Assembly: GCF_900104255.1 (NCBI RefSeq)
Contig: NZ_FNKZ01000004.1
Location: 179,599-243,598, forward strand
Length of the DNA stretch: 64,000 bases
Direction: 5' to 3'
Source of the DNA: Pseudoxanthomonas sp. CF385
Lineage (GTDB): Bacteria > Pseudomonadota > Gammaproteobacteria > Xanthomonadales > Xanthomonadaceae
The position numbers and the translations under genes were made by a program. This document shows positions 41,903 to 50,648 of this stretch, piece by piece; the stretch's first letter is position 1, and the number at the start of each line of letters is the position of its first letter. Below the pieces are notes generated by a model. It worked only from the letters and a program-made list of their open reading frames with translations. It was not told the origin of the DNA and made no database searches.

Positions 41903-42220
41903 GTGGACACGGCCTTTTCCTGCCGATCGGGCTGCGCAGCGTGCTGTACCGCGCCGTCGATCACCTCGCCGATCCCCGGCATGCCGCAGGGCAAGCCGGC
42001 GGGCGTGCCGTGCGTGCAGTTGGATGAAGCGCTGCGCTGCCGGTTGTTCGGGCATCCGGAGCGCCCGGCGTTCTGCGGCACGCTGAAGCCCGGACCCGAC
42101 ATGTGCGGCGCCAGCCGGCAGGACGCGATGGCATTGCTGGCGGCGCTCGAACGCGCGACCGCACCCGCCGCACACACCCCTCCCCACGGAGACACTGCAT
42201 GCAGCGGACCTGGAACCTGA
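41903..42220 (+). CDS. YkgJ-type cysteine-cluster protein
   Basis: A 105-aa protein with eight cysteines in the YkgJ/UPF0153 arrangement: CRSGCAACC at the N-terminus, then [22 protein letters not shown] and MCG. The cluster probably binds a metal ion (Zn or Fe-S). The GTG start was chosen because the Cys motif follows directly. The last 22 nt overlap the start of the Pr6Pr-like gene in another frame, implying coupling. Confidence 0.8.
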   Translation: MDTAFSCRSGCAACCTAPSITSPIPGMPQGKPAGVPCVQLDEALRCRLFGHPERPAFCGTLKPGPDMCGASRQDAMALLAALERATAPAAHTPPHGDTACSGPGT

Positions 42221-42837
42221 TCCTGGCGTTGGTCGTCGGCGCGACGATCGTCGCCCAGCTCGTGGTGCTCCTGTCCGGCGGCCAGGACGTGAACACCGCA
42301 TCGGCGGCGGCCCCGGTCGCGCTGCCGACCCGGCTGCTGCGGTTCTTCAGCTACTTCACCGTGCAGAGCAATCTGCTGGTGCTGGCCGCCGCGATCAGCC
42401 TGGCCATCGACCCCCGGCGCGACGGCGCGGTGTGGCGGGTGCTCAGGCTGGATGCGCTGCTCGGCATCGCGGTCACGGGCGTGGTGTCGGCCACGTTGCT
42501 GGCAGGGCTGGTGCAGCATGTCGGCATCGGCGTGTGGATCAACGCCGGCTTCCACCAGTTTTCGCCGGTGTGGACGCTGGTGGGCTGGCTGCTGCTGGGC
42601 CCTCGGCCACGCATCGACCTGCGTACCCTCGGCTGGGCCTTCGCGTGGCCGGTGGCGTGGCTGGCGTACACGATGGCGCATGGCGCGCTGACGGGCTGGT
42701 ATCCCTACCCCTTCCTCAATGCGGACAAGCTTGGGTACGGCCAGGTGGGCATCACCCTGGTGGTGATCTTGGGCGCCGCGCTCGCCACCGCCTTCTTGCT
42801 GCGAACCATCGAGCGCTGGCTGCCGCCGACGCGCTGA
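42199..42837 (+). CDS. Pr6Pr-type six-helix membrane protein
   Basis: A 212-aa integral membrane protein with six hydrophobic segments and the Pr6Pr-family pattern: [37 protein letters not shown] and [13 protein letters not shown] plus [16 protein letters not shown]. The family (androgen-inducible gene-like) has no defined function in bacteria. Starts inside the end of the ykgJ-like gene. Confidence 0.8.
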   Translation: MQRTWNLILALVVGATIVAQLVVLLSGGQDVNTASAAAPVALPTRLLRFFSYFTVQSNLLVLAAAISLAIDPRRDGAVWRVLRLDALLGIAVTGVVSATLLAGLVQHVGIGVWINAGFHQFSPVWTLVGWLLLGPRPRIDLRTLGWAFAWPVAWLAYTMAHGALTGWYPYPFLNADKLGYGQVGITLVVILGAALATAFLLRTIERWLPPTR

Positions 42838-42847
42838 CCGCTGCCGC

Positions 42848-43225
42848 TCACGCCACCTGCGTGGAAATCCACCAGGTGGTGCCGCCGGCATCGCGAAAGC
42901 CGCCGCGTCGATCGCCATCGCCCTTCTCCTCGGGCGCCTGCACCGGTTCGGCACCGGCGGCCAGCGCGCGCCCCCAGGTGGCGTCCACATCGGGGACGTA
43001 GATGTGCACATGGCTGGCGATGGCGGGCCAGCCTTCCATGCCGTCGGCCAGCATCAGCACGGTGTCGTCGATGCGCACTTCGGCGTGGCCGAGGCGATCG
43101 CCCATCGGATGCATGCGCAAGGGTTCGGCGCCAAAGACGGCGACGAGGAAATCGATCGTGCGCTGCGCGCCATCGACGACCAGGTACGGTGCGGCCGAGG
43201 TGTAGCCCTGCGGTTTCCAGGCCAT
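42848..43225 (-). CDS. VOC-family (glyoxalase/bleomycin-resistance-like) protein
   Basis: A 125-aa VOC fold with two beta-alpha-beta-beta-beta modules: YLVVDGAQRTIDFLVAVFGAEPLRM and HVHIYVPDVDATWGRALAAGAEPV, then the FRDAGGTTWWIST end. It is like the PhnB/YdeN-type dimers of unknown substrate. Convergent with the Pr6Pr-like gene. It is one base set upstream of the gamma-carbonic anhydrase gene's 3' end and on the same strand (37-nt gap). Confidence 0.85.
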   Translation of the reverse strand: MAWKPQGYTSAAPYLVVDGAQRTIDFLVAVFGAEPLRMHPMGDRLGHAEVRIDDTVLMLADGMEGWPAIASHVHIYVPDVDATWGRALAAGAEPVQAPEEKGDGDRRGGFRDAGGTTWWISTQVA

Positions 43226-43262
43226 GTGGATTCTCCCGCGGCGCGACAGGCGCCGGTGATGC

Positions 43263-43820
43263 TCAGGCGATGGGCGGCGGCTGCAGGTACTGGTCCTTCA
43301 GCCGGACGTAGTGGCCTGCCGAATAATGCAGGCTCTCGATTTCCTTCTCGGTCAGCATGCGGGCGAAGCGGGCCGGATTGCCCAGCCACAGCTCGCCCTC
43401 GCCCACCACCTTGCCGGGGCCGAGCACCGCGCCGGCGCCGAGGAAGCCGTACTTCTTCACCTTGGCGCCGTCGAGGATGCAGGCGCCCATGCCGATCAGG
43501 CACAGGTCTTCGATGGTGCAGGCATGGATGATGGTGCCGTGGCCGATGGTGACGTCGGCGCCGATCAGCGTGGGATAGCCGGCCTTGTTGTACGGGCTGT
43601 GGTGGCTGACATGGACGATGGTGCCGTCCTGCACGTTGGTGCGCGCGCCGACACGGATGAAGTTGACGTCGCCGCGCAGGATCGTGCCGGGCCAGACCGA
43701 AGCATCCTCGGCCAGTTCGACATCGCCGATCACGGTGGCGGCCGGATCGACGTAGACCCGCGGGCCGAGGACGGGAAAGCGGCCAAGATAGGGGCGCAGG
43801 GCGGTCAGAGTGTCGGTCAT
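43263..43820 (-). CDS. gamma-carbonic anhydrase-like hexapeptide protein (YrdA-type)
   Basis: A 185-aa left-handed beta-helix: repeats such as GDVELAEDASVWPGTILRGD, NVQDGTIVHVSHH and IGHGTIIHACTIEDL-type turns. The histidines in VHVSHH and GHGTIIH are at the zinc-ligand positions of gamma-carbonic anhydrases, so metal binding is likely; enzymatic activity is not certain in YrdA-type members. TACAAT six bases before the ATG predicts a leaderless transcript, divergent from the aldehyde dehydrogenase. Confidence 0.9.
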   Translation of the reverse strand: MTDTLTALRPYLGRFPVLGPRVYVDPAATVIGDVELAEDASVWPGTILRGDVNFIRVGARTNVQDGTIVHVSHHSPYNKAGYPTLIGADVTIGHGTIIHACTIEDLCLIGMGACILDGAKVKKYGFLGAGAVLGPGKVVGEGELWLGNPARFARMLTEKEIESLHYSAGHYVRLKDQYLQPPPIA

Positions 43821-43826
43821 GCCCGG

Positions 43827-43832
43827 ATTGTA
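43827..43832 (-). promoter_or_regulatory. -10 element for gamma-carbonic anhydrase gene, predicted leaderless
   Basis: TACAAT on the minus strand, 6-nt discriminator CCGGGC, then ATG (43820). Confidence 0.5.
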
Positions 43833-43857
43833 GTGCGCCCGCTCGCAAGGGAAGGCA

Positions 43858-43863
43858 TACACT
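43858..43863 (+). promoter_or_regulatory. -10 element for aldehyde dehydrogenase gene, predicted leaderless
   Basis: TACACT, 6-nt CGGGCC, then ATG (43870). Lies only 25 bp from the divergent -10 of the carbonic anhydrase gene, so the two promoters must overlap. Confidence 0.4.
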
Positions 43864-43869
43864 CGGGCC

Positions 43870-45402
43870 ATGACGACCTTCCCGCATGCCGCCACCACCG
43901 CCGCGAACGCCGCCATCACCGCCGCCAATGCCGCGATCACGGCCGCTGCGGCGGGCGAGCAGCCCGCCCACGCGTCGCCATCGCAAGGCGGCGAGCCCGC
44001 GCGCGACACGCCCGCGGCCGACCTCGCGCCGACGCTGGACCGGTTGCGCCAGGCCTGGCAGGCCCGCAAGCCCGACTACGCGCAGCGTCGCGACGACCTG
44101 CAGCGGCTGCGCGATGCACTGAAGCGCCGGCTGCCGGAGATGGCCGACACCGTCGCCGCCGATTTCGGCCACCGTTCGCGCCACGAGTCGCTGATCGCCG
44201 ACGGCATGACGGTGCTCAACGAGATCGACCACCTGGCTTCGCACCTGCGCCGCTGGATGAAGCCGCGCCGCGTGGGCGTGGGCTGGCGCTTCTGGCCGGC
44301 ACGCGCCGAAGTGCGGCAGGCGCCGGTCGGTGTGGTCGGGGTGATCTCGCCCTGGAACTATCCGGTCAATCTGGCGCTGATCCCGCTGGCCACCGCGATC
44401 GCGGCTGGCAACCACGTCTACCTGAAGCCGTCGGAGCACACGCCGCGCACGACCGAGTTCCTGCGCTCGCTGCTGGCGGAGGTATTCCCGCGGGAACGCG
44501 TCGCCGTGGCCGCCGGCGGTGCCGAGGTAGCCGCAGCATTCGCCGCACTGCCGTTCGACCACCTGGTATTCACCGGCTCCACCGCCGTGGGCCGCAAGGT
44601 GATGGCGGCCGCGGCGCCGAATCTCACGCCGTTGACGCTGGAACTGGGTGGCAAATCGCCCGCCATCGTCTGCGACGATTTCCCCGTGGAACAGGCCGCC
44701 GCGCGGTTGGCCACCGGCAAGTGGTTCAACGGCGGCCAGACCTGCATCGCCCCGGACTACGTACTGCTGGTGGGCCGCAGCCGGCGCGATGCGCTGGTGC
44801 AGGCGTTGCGCGAGCAAGTGGCGGCGCGCTACGGCGACCTGTCCGATGCCGGCGACTACACCCGCATCATCAACGACGGCCAGTTCGCCCGGCTCGAAAG
44901 CTACCTGGACGACGCCCGCCAGCGCGGCCACGAGGTGATCCCGCTGGCCGCCACCCACGACCGCGCGCAGCGACTGTTCGCCCCCGCGCTGGTGCTGGAG
45001 CCCGGCGACGATGCGAAGGTGATGCAGGACGAGATCTTCGGCCCGATCCTGCCCATCCGCACGGTCGGCTCGCTGGACGAGGCCCTCGCCTACGTCAACG
45101 CGCACGATCGCCCGCTGGCGCTGTACCCGTTCAGCCACGACCGCGCGCGGATCGAGAAGATCCTGCAGACCACGCTCGCCGGCGGCGTGACCGTCAACGA
45201 CACCGTGCTGCACTTCGGTATCAATGCGCTGCCGTTCGGCGGCATCGGTCCCAGCGGCATGGGCGCCTACCACGGGCGGGCGGGCTTCGATGCGATGAGC
45301 AAGGCGCTGCCGGTGCTGTGGCAACCGCGGCGCGCGGGCAGCGACCTGCTGAAGCCGCCGTACTCGAAGGTCGCCCGGTTCATCGACTTCATCATCCGCT
45401 GA
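43870..45402 (+). CDS. calB: coniferyl aldehyde dehydrogenase-like enzyme
   Basis: A 510-aa NAD(P)-dependent aldehyde dehydrogenase of the class 3-like/CalB group. Catalytic Cys292 is in GGQTCIAPD and the general base Glu258 in LELGGKSP; the short C-terminal tail and lack of a tetramer arm fit this group, which includes coniferyl aldehyde dehydrogenase of lignin-type aromatic degradation. The N-terminus is odd: a duplicated NAAITAA block (codons 13-26), then a Gly/Gln segment, an extension absent from most relatives. It may be low complexity generated by slippage. Confidence 0.85.
   Translation: MTTFPHAATTAANAAITAANAAITAAAAGEQPAHASPSQGGEPARDTPAADLAPTLDRLRQAWQARKPDYAQRRDDLQRLRDALKRRLPEMADTVAADFGHRSRHESLIADGMTVLNEIDHLASHLRRWMKPRRVGVGWRFWPARAEVRQAPVGVVGVISPWNYPVNLALIPLATAIAAGNHVYLKPSEHTPRTTEFLRSLLAEVFPRERVAVAAGGAEVAAAFAALPFDHLVFTGSTAVGRKVMAAAAPNLTPLTLELGGKSPAIVCDDFPVEQAAARLATGKWFNGGQTCIAPDYVLLVGRSRRDALVQALREQVAARYGDLSDAGDYTRIINDGQFARLESYLDDARQRGHEVIPLAATHDRAQRLFAPALVLEPGDDAKVMQDEIFGPILPIRTVGSLDEALAYVNAHDRPLALYPFSHDRARIEKILQTTLAGGVTVNDTVLHFGINALPFGGIGPSGMGAYHGRAGFDAMSKALPVLWQPRRAGSDLLKPPYSKVARFIDFIIR
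43906..43947 (+). repeat. duplicated 21-nt coding block
   Basis: Two tandem copies (43906-43926, 43927-43947) each encode NAAITAA; synonymous codons differ, so the duplication is not very recent. Confidence 0.6.
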
Positions 45403-45500
45403 CCGCATCGCGGACATCGCGGGCGGCGACTGTCCGCGACCTCGTCGAGAATCGCCCTTCCCGTTCGTCGGACGGGAAGACGCCCACCTGACGGACCGCC

Positions 45501-47060
45501 ATGTCGACCCCGAACCCGCCTGCCAGAGCCACCCGCCGCGAATGGATCGGGCTGGCCATCATCGCCCTGCCCTGCATGGTCTATGCGATGGACCTGACCG
45601 TGCTGAACCTCGCGCTGCCGGCGATCAGCGCCGAACTGGACCCCAGCGCCAGCCAGTTGCTGTGGATCGTCGACGTGTACGGCTTCCTCGTCGCCGGCTT
45701 CCTGATCACGATGGGCACGCTGGGCGACCGGATCGGCCGGCGCAAGCTGCTGTTGATCGGCGCGGCGGCATTCGCCGCGGCCTCGGTGATCGCGGCGTTC
45801 TCGCGCAGCGCGGAGATGCTCATCGCGATGCGCGCCCTGCTCGGCGTGGCGGGCGCGACGCTGGCGCCGTCGACGATGTCGCTGATCCGCAACATGTTCC
45901 ATGACGAACACGAGCGCCAGTTCGCGATCGGCGTGTGGATCGCGGCCTTCTCGGTCGGCGGTGCGATCGGCCCGCTCGTCGGCGGCCTGCTGCTGCAATG
46001 GTGGTGGTGGGGCGCGGCGTTCCTGGCGGCGGTGCCGGTGATGGTGCTGCTGCTGGTGCTGGGGCCGAAGCTGCTTCCCGAATACCGCGACCCGGACGCC
46101 GGCGCGCTCGATCCGCTGAGCATGGTGCAGTCGCTGTTCGCGGTGCTGGCCGTGGTCTACGGACTGAAGCGCATCGCCGAGTACGGCGCCGATATGCGCG
46201 GGATCGTGGTGCTGCTGGTCGGCCTCTTGCTGGGCATGCTGTTCGTGCGCCGGCAGAAACATCTGGCCTATCCGTTCCTCGACGTGACCCTGTTCCGGCG
46301 GCCGGCGTTCTCGGCGGCCATCGTGGCCTATGCGCTCGCCGGCCTGTCGATGATGGGGGTGTACATCTTCATGACCCAGTACCTGCAACTGGTGCTGGGC
46401 CTGACCCCGCTGCAGGCCGGCATCGCGACGGTGCCGTGGTCGCTCTGCTTCACTTTCGGCTCGCTGCTGGCGCCAAGACTGGCGCGGCATTGGGGGGCGC
46501 GCCGGGTGATGGTGCGCGGCCTTCTGCTCGCTGCCGTCGGTTTCGGGATCACCGCATGGGTGGTGCCGCCGTACGGGCTGTGGATCCTGATCGCCGGGAT
46601 GCTGGCGATGAGCCTGGGCATGGCGCCGGTGTTCACCGTCGGCAACGAACTCATCATCACCACCGCGCCGCCGGAACGCGCGGGCGCGGCCTCCGCACTG
46701 GCCGAGACCAGCGCCGAACTCAGCGGCGCGCTCGGCATCGCCGTGCTCGGCAGCGCCGGCATGCTGGCGTATCGCCTGTGGCTGGACCCCGCCTTGCCGG
46801 CGACAATCGGCGCCGCCGATACGACACGCGCGCTGTCCACGCTGGGCGGTGCGGTGACGGTGGGTGGCGAACTCGGCGGGGCCGCCGGCGCGACCGTCGT
46901 CGACACCGCGCGGACCGCGTTCACCGGCGCGATGCGTGCGATCGCCGTGTTCGGCATGGCGATGATGCTGCTGGCCGCCTGGATGGCCGCGCGGCTGATG
47001 CGCGATGGCGAGGGCGAAGCGCACGGCGCCGCGCTGGCCGACGAAGCTTCGGGCGCCTGA
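45501..47060 (+). CDS. DHA2-family multidrug MFS transporter
   Basis: A 519-aa, 14-helix proton-coupled exporter of the EmrB/QacA/SmvA type. The signatures are MDLTVLNLALPAISAEL (motif D1, helix 1) and the cytoplasmic loop LGDRIGRRKLLLIG (motif A). SmvA-like features include TFGSLLAPRLARHW and the C-terminal helix pair. The likely substrates are lipophilic cations or dyes. No TetR-type regulator or membrane-fusion partner lies adjacent; 98 nt separate it from the aldehyde dehydrogenase gene. Confidence 0.9.
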   Translation: MSTPNPPARATRREWIGLAIIALPCMVYAMDLTVLNLALPAISAELDPSASQLLWIVDVYGFLVAGFLITMGTLGDRIGRRKLLLIGAAAFAAASVIAAFSRSAEMLIAMRALLGVAGATLAPSTMSLIRNMFHDEHERQFAIGVWIAAFSVGGAIGPLVGGLLLQWWWWGAAFLAAVPVMVLLLVLGPKLLPEYRDPDAGALDPLSMVQSLFAVLAVVYGLKRIAEYGADMRGIVVLLVGLLLGMLFVRRQKHLAYPFLDVTLFRRPAFSAAIVAYALAGLSMMGVYIFMTQYLQLVLGLTPLQAGIATVPWSLCFTFGSLLAPRLARHWGARRVMVRGLLLAAVGFGITAWVVPPYGLWILIAGMLAMSLGMAPVFTVGNELIITTAPPERAGAASALAETSAELSGALGIAVLGSAGMLAYRLWLDPALPATIGAADTTRALSTLGGAVTVGGELGGAAGATVVDTARTAFTGAMRAIAVFGMAMMLLAAWMAARLMRDGEGEAHGAALADEASGA

Positions 47061-47075
47061 TCGGCGGACCTGGCT

Positions 47076-47081
47076 TAGAAT
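47076..47081 (+). promoter_or_regulatory. -10 element for xthA, predicted leaderless
   Basis: TAGAAT, 7-nt spacer CGCCGCC, then the xthA ATG (47089). Confidence 0.5.
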
Positions 47082-47088
47082 CGCCGCC

Positions 47089-47859
47089 ATGAAGATCGCC
47101 AGCTGGAACGTCAATTCGCTCAACGTGCGCCTGCCGCACCTCACCCAGTGGCTGGGCGCGTTCGCGCCGGACATCGTGGGCCTGCAGGAAACAAAACTGG
47201 AGGACCACCGCTTCCCGGACACGGCGCTGGCGGAGCTGGGCTACCGCAGCGTGTTCGCCGGACAGAAGACCTACAACGGCGTGGCGCTCCTATCGCGCGA
47301 GTCCATCGGCGACGTGCAGGTGGGCATTCCCGGATTCGAGGACGAACAGAAACGGGTGATCGCGGCGACCGTGGGCGAGGTGCGCGTCGTCAACCTGTAC
47401 GTGGTCAACGGCCAGGACGTGGGCACGGAAAAGTACGCCTACAAGCTGCGCTGGCTGGAGGCGGTGCACGACTGGCTGGCCGCCGAGCTGCAGGCGCACC
47501 CGAAGCTGGTGGTGATGGGCGACTTCAACATCGCGCCGGACGATCGCGATGTGTTCGATCCGAAAGTCTGGAACGACGGCCACATCCTCACCTCCACCGC
47601 CGAGCGAGGCGCGCTGCAGCGCCTGTATGCGCTGGGCCTGCACGACGCCTTCCGCCTGCACAGCGACGAGGCCAACGTCTACAGCTGGTGGGACTACCGG
47701 ATGGGCGGCCTGCGCCGCAACCTGGGCCTGCGCATCGACCTGACGCTGGTGTCCGACGCGCTGCGCGGACACGCGGTGGAGTCCGGCATCGACCGCGAAC
47801 CCCGCACGTGGGACCGACCCAGCGACCACGCCCCGGCGTGGGTACGGCTGGGCGGCTAA
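47089..47859 (+). CDS. xthA: exodeoxyribonuclease III
   Basis: A 256-aa AP endonuclease/3' phosphodiesterase of base-excision repair. Metal and catalytic residues are visible: QETK (Glu ~34), GDFNIAPDD (Asp and Asn), and the C-terminal RPSDHAPAWV histidine-aspartate pair. A strong hairpin follows the stop. The ATG gives the canonical MKIASWNVNSLNVR. Confidence 0.96.
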   Translation: MKIASWNVNSLNVRLPHLTQWLGAFAPDIVGLQETKLEDHRFPDTALAELGYRSVFAGQKTYNGVALLSRESIGDVQVGIPGFEDEQKRVIAATVGEVRVVNLYVVNGQDVGTEKYAYKLRWLEAVHDWLAAELQAHPKLVVMGDFNIAPDDRDVFDPKVWNDGHILTSTAERGALQRLYALGLHDAFRLHSDEANVYSWWDYRMGGLRRNLGLRIDLTLVSDALRGHAVESGIDREPRTWDRPSDHAPAWVRLGG

Positions 47860-47870
47860 CGACGAAACGA

Positions 47871-47900
47871 AGAAGGCCCGGCATCTGCCGGGCCTTCTTC
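47871..47900. terminator. bidirectional hairpin after xthA
   Basis: Perfect 12-bp stem AGAAGGCCCGGC / GCCGGGCCTTCT (47871-47882 with 47887-47898), loop ATCT, short TC-rich tail. Serves xthA and possibly the convergent minus-strand gene. Confidence 0.75.
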
Positions 47901-47953
47901 TTGCCACGGGCCTTGGGTGCGTCTCGAACGCGCACGCGGCCGCAGCGAAAACG

Positions 47954-48211
47954 CTACCGTGCGCGGCCCCTGCTCAGCAGGTTCACGATCAGCAGCAGCA
48001 CCACTGCGCCGATGAAGGCGGTGATGAGGAAGCCGACCCAGCCGCCGCCCAGGCCCAGGCCCAGCGCCGGCAGCAGCCACCCGCCGAGGAAACCGCCGAT
48101 GATGCCGACGACGATGTTCAGGATGATGCCCTGCGAACCATCGCGTCTCATCACGATGCTCGCCAGCCAGCCGGCGACGCCGCCCACGATCAGATAGATG
48201 AGAAAATTCAT
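47954..48211 (-). CDS. GlsB/YeaQ/YmgE-family stress membrane protein
   Basis: An 85-aa protein with three transmembrane segments and the Transgly_assoc signature: GGVAGWLASIVMRRDGSQG, NIVVGIIGGFLGGWLL, GFLITAFIGAVVLLLI. It is of the transglycosylase-associated/YeaQ type, often induced by osmotic or general stress. The ATG at 48211 was chosen over an in-frame upstream start by family length. Confidence 0.88.
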   Translation of the reverse strand: MNFLIYLIVGGVAGWLASIVMRRDGSQGIILNIVVGIIGGFLGGWLLPALGLGLGGGWVGFLITAFIGAVVLLLIVNLLSRGRAR

Positions 48212-48376
48212 GCGTTGCTTCTCCCTTGTTGGACAGAACCCCATGGCGCGGGGCACGCTTGAATCTTTACCTCCCGGCGTGAAACCACCGTTAACTCACA
48301 TGGGGGACGCCTCCTTGCCAGCGCTGGATACCGCCAACGTCGCGCGAATGCACGCCGTGCTGCACCACAGGGCCGC

Positions 48377-49000
48377 ATGCGCATGAACTGGCGCGACGCG
48401 CCCGCCGACTGGCGCCATGACGGCATCGCGCTGTGGCTGCTGCCGCACGCGCCGCGGCAACGCGGCGAACCGCAGGCACGCGAGTCACTGGCGCACACGC
48501 TGGGGTTCACGCCGGAAACCTTGCCCATCACCCGCGATGCGCAGGGAAGGCCGCACTTCATCGCGCCGCTGCACCATCTCGAAACCGGGTGGAGCCACAG
48601 CGGCGAGGCGCTGCTGCTGGCGTTGGGCGAAGACGTGGAGCTGGGTGTCGACATCGAGCGCCTGCGTCCGCGCCCGCGCGCGATGGAACTGGCCGAGCGC
48701 TTCTACCATCCCGAGGAGACTGCGTGGCTGCGCGCGATCGACAACGATGATGTGCGCCTGCTGGCGTTCGTGCGCCTGTGGTGCTGCAAGGAGGCGGTGC
48801 TGAAGACGCATGGCCAGGGCATTTCCTTCGGCCTGCACCGCTTCCAGGTGGCGCTCGACGACGGAGCCCCGCGGCTGGTGGCCTGCGATCCGGGCCTCGG
48901 CCGACCCGACGACTGGCACCTGCACGAGTGGGCGCCGCGACCGGATTACCGCGCCGCGCTGGCCTGGCACCCACGGGGCCGGCGCGAAGGCCTGCGATAA
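48377..49000 (+). CDS. Sfp-type 4'-phosphopantetheinyl transferase
   Basis: A 207-aa enzyme that activates carrier proteins with phosphopantetheine from CoA. The family motifs are GVDIERLRP (Mg-binding Asp/Glu) and [16 protein letters not shown]. Its N-terminal half is short for Sfp, and it resembles the Xanthomonas type linked to xanthomonadin and siderophore biosynthesis. Which carrier protein it modifies is unknown; no synthase genes are in the window. The initiation codon could be 48377 or the in-frame ATG six bases later. Confidence 0.88.
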   Translation: MRMNWRDAPADWRHDGIALWLLPHAPRQRGEPQARESLAHTLGFTPETLPITRDAQGRPHFIAPLHHLETGWSHSGEALLLALGEDVELGVDIERLRPRPRAMELAERFYHPEETAWLRAIDNDDVRLLAFVRLWCCKEAVLKTHGQGISFGLHRFQVALDDGAPRLVACDPGLGRPDDWHLHEWAPRPDYRAALAWHPRGRREGLR

Positions 49001-49001
49001 T
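48996..49001 (+). promoter_or_regulatory. -10 element for rsmG, predicted leaderless
   Basis: GATAAT overlaps the stop codon of the upstream gene and is followed by 6 nt and the rsmG ATG (49008). It could instead be a by-product of the TAA stop, so confidence is limited. Confidence 0.35.
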
Positions 49002-49007
49002 GGCGCG

Positions 49008-49664
49008 ATGAACGACACCGCCCTCCCCGCCGACCTGCGCGACACCCTGCACCGCGGGCTGACGACCCTCGGCCTCGATGCCGACGCGCTGACGCCGCGC
49101 CTGCTGGCCTACCTGGCCCTGCTCGACCGCTGGAACAAGACCTACAACCTCACCGCGGTCCGCGACCCGCGCGAGATGGTCACGCGCCACCTGCTCGACT
49201 CGCTGGCGATGCATCCGTTCGTGGACGATCTCGCCGCCCGCGGCGGCGCCCTCGCCGATCTCGGCACGGGACCGGGCCTGCCCGGCATTCCGCTGGCCAT
49301 CGCCAAGCCCGGCCTGCGCGTGACCCTGGTGGAGAGCAACGGCAAGAAGGCGCGCTTCCTGCGCGAAGCCGTGCGCACGCTCAAGCTGGAGAACGCCCGC
49401 GTGGCCGAATCGCGCGCCGAGGCGCTCGACGAACCGCAGGCGTACGACGCACTCACCGCGCGTGCGCTGGACGTGCTGGCCGGCATCATCGAGGTCGGCG
49501 GCCACCTGCTGAAGCCCGGCGGCGCGTTGCTCGCAATGAAGGGCGTGCGCCCCGACGACGAGATCGCGGCCCTGCCCGCGGGCTGGTCGATGGCCACGAT
49601 CGAGCCGCTGGCCGTGCCCGGCCTGGTCGGCGAGCGCCACATGGTCGTCGTCCGCCGCGACTGA
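49008..49664 (+). CDS. rsmG: 16S rRNA (guanine-527-N7)-methyltransferase
   Basis: A 218-aa SAM-dependent Rossmann methyltransferase (GidB) modifying G527 of 16S rRNA; loss gives low-level streptomycin resistance in other bacteria. The SAM motif [18 protein letters not shown] is at residues ~84-101, preceded by [11 protein letters not shown]. In many gammaproteobacteria gidB sits next to parA and parB, as here. Begins 7 nt after the phosphopantetheinyl transferase stop. Confidence 0.96.
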   Translation: MNDTALPADLRDTLHRGLTTLGLDADALTPRLLAYLALLDRWNKTYNLTAVRDPREMVTRHLLDSLAMHPFVDDLAARGGALADLGTGPGLPGIPLAIAKPGLRVTLVESNGKKARFLREAVRTLKLENARVAESRAEALDEPQAYDALTARALDVLAGIIEVGGHLLKPGGALLAMKGVRPDDEIAALPAGWSMATIEPLAVPGLVGERHMVVVRRD

Positions 49665-49850
49665 ATCGCGCACCGCGCCGGTGCGCGCGGTGTAACTCCT
49701 TGATATGACTGAGCGCACGCCGGCGCTGCGACGCGGGATCGTAGCCTGATGACCGGGCGCGGCCCGTCCGTGCGTTGGGATGATTTCGCACGCCCGCTCC
49801 CGACCCCCCATAATCCCCGACTCACCCCGGAATCGATAAGGCGCCCTCGC

Positions 49851-50648
49851 ATGGCCCGCATCATTGCCATTGCCAACCAGAAAGGCGGAGTCGGCAAGAC
49901 GACCACCGCCGTGAACCTCGCCGCCGCGCTCGCACGCGCGCCGCAGCGGGTGCTGCTGGTCGATCTGGATGCGCAGGGCAACGCGACGATGGGCAGCGGC
50001 GTGGACAAGCGCGAGGTCGAGGCCTCGACCTGCGACGTGCTGCTCGGCGACGTGGAGGCGAAGGCGGCGGTGGTCACGACGGCCGAAGGCTTCGACCTGA
50101 TGCCGGGCAACATCGACCTGACCGCCGCCGAGATCCAGCTGATGGACTCGGACGGCCGCGAGCAGCGCCTGAAGAGCGCCCTGCAACCTCTCCGCGGCGA
50201 CTACGATTTCATCATCATCGACTGCCCGCCGGCGCTGTCGCTGCTGACGCTCAACGCACTGACGGCCGCCGACTCGGTGCTGGTGCCGATGCAGTGCGAG
50301 TACTACGCGCTGGAAGGCCTGTCCGCGCTGATGGAAACGATCGACGCGCTGCGCACGCGCCTCAATCCGGGCCTGGAAATCGAGGGCGTGCTGCGCACGA
50401 TGTTCGACATCCGCAACAACCTGGCCAACGCCGTCTCCGGCGAGCTGACCACGCATTTCGGCGAAAAGGTGTTCCGCACCATCGTGCCGCGCAACGTGCG
50501 CGTGGCCGAGGCGCCCAGCCATGGCCAGAGCATCGTCGGCTACGACCGCGCCTCGCGCGGCGGCGTGGCCTACCTCGGCCTGGCCGGCGAGATCCTGCGT
50601 CGCGCCGCCGACCGCAAGAAGCAACAGAAGCACATGGAGCACGCGTGA
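49851..50648 (+). CDS. parA: chromosome-partitioning ATPase ParA (Soj)
   Basis: A 265-aa Walker-type ATPase. The deviant Walker A KGGVGKTT lies at residues ~11-18, followed by DLDAQGNATMG and DFIIIDCPPALSLLT. It segregates the chromosomal origin together with ParB. A CATAAT hexamer (49809-49814), 36 nt before the ATG, is a probable -10. The parB ATG overlaps the parA stop by 1 nt (TGATG). Confidence 0.96.
   Translation: MARIIAIANQKGGVGKTTTAVNLAAALARAPQRVLLVDLDAQGNATMGSGVDKREVEASTCDVLLGDVEAKAAVVTTAEGFDLMPGNIDLTAAEIQLMDSDGREQRLKSALQPLRGDYDFIIIDCPPALSLLTLNALTAADSVLVPMQCEYYALEGLSALMETIDALRTRLNPGLEIEGVLRTMFDIRNNLANAVSGELTTHFGEKVFRTIVPRNVRVAEAPSHGQSIVGYDRASRGGVAYLGLAGEILRRAADRKKQQKHMEHA

Noticed and set aside
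49668..49686. Terminator after rsmG
   Set aside because: A stem GCGCACCG/CGGTGCGC exists but no T-tract follows; likely chance in GC-rich DNA.
49665..49850. parS site near parAB
   Set aside because: No TGTTTCACGTGAAACA-like sequence was found here or noticed elsewhere in the window.
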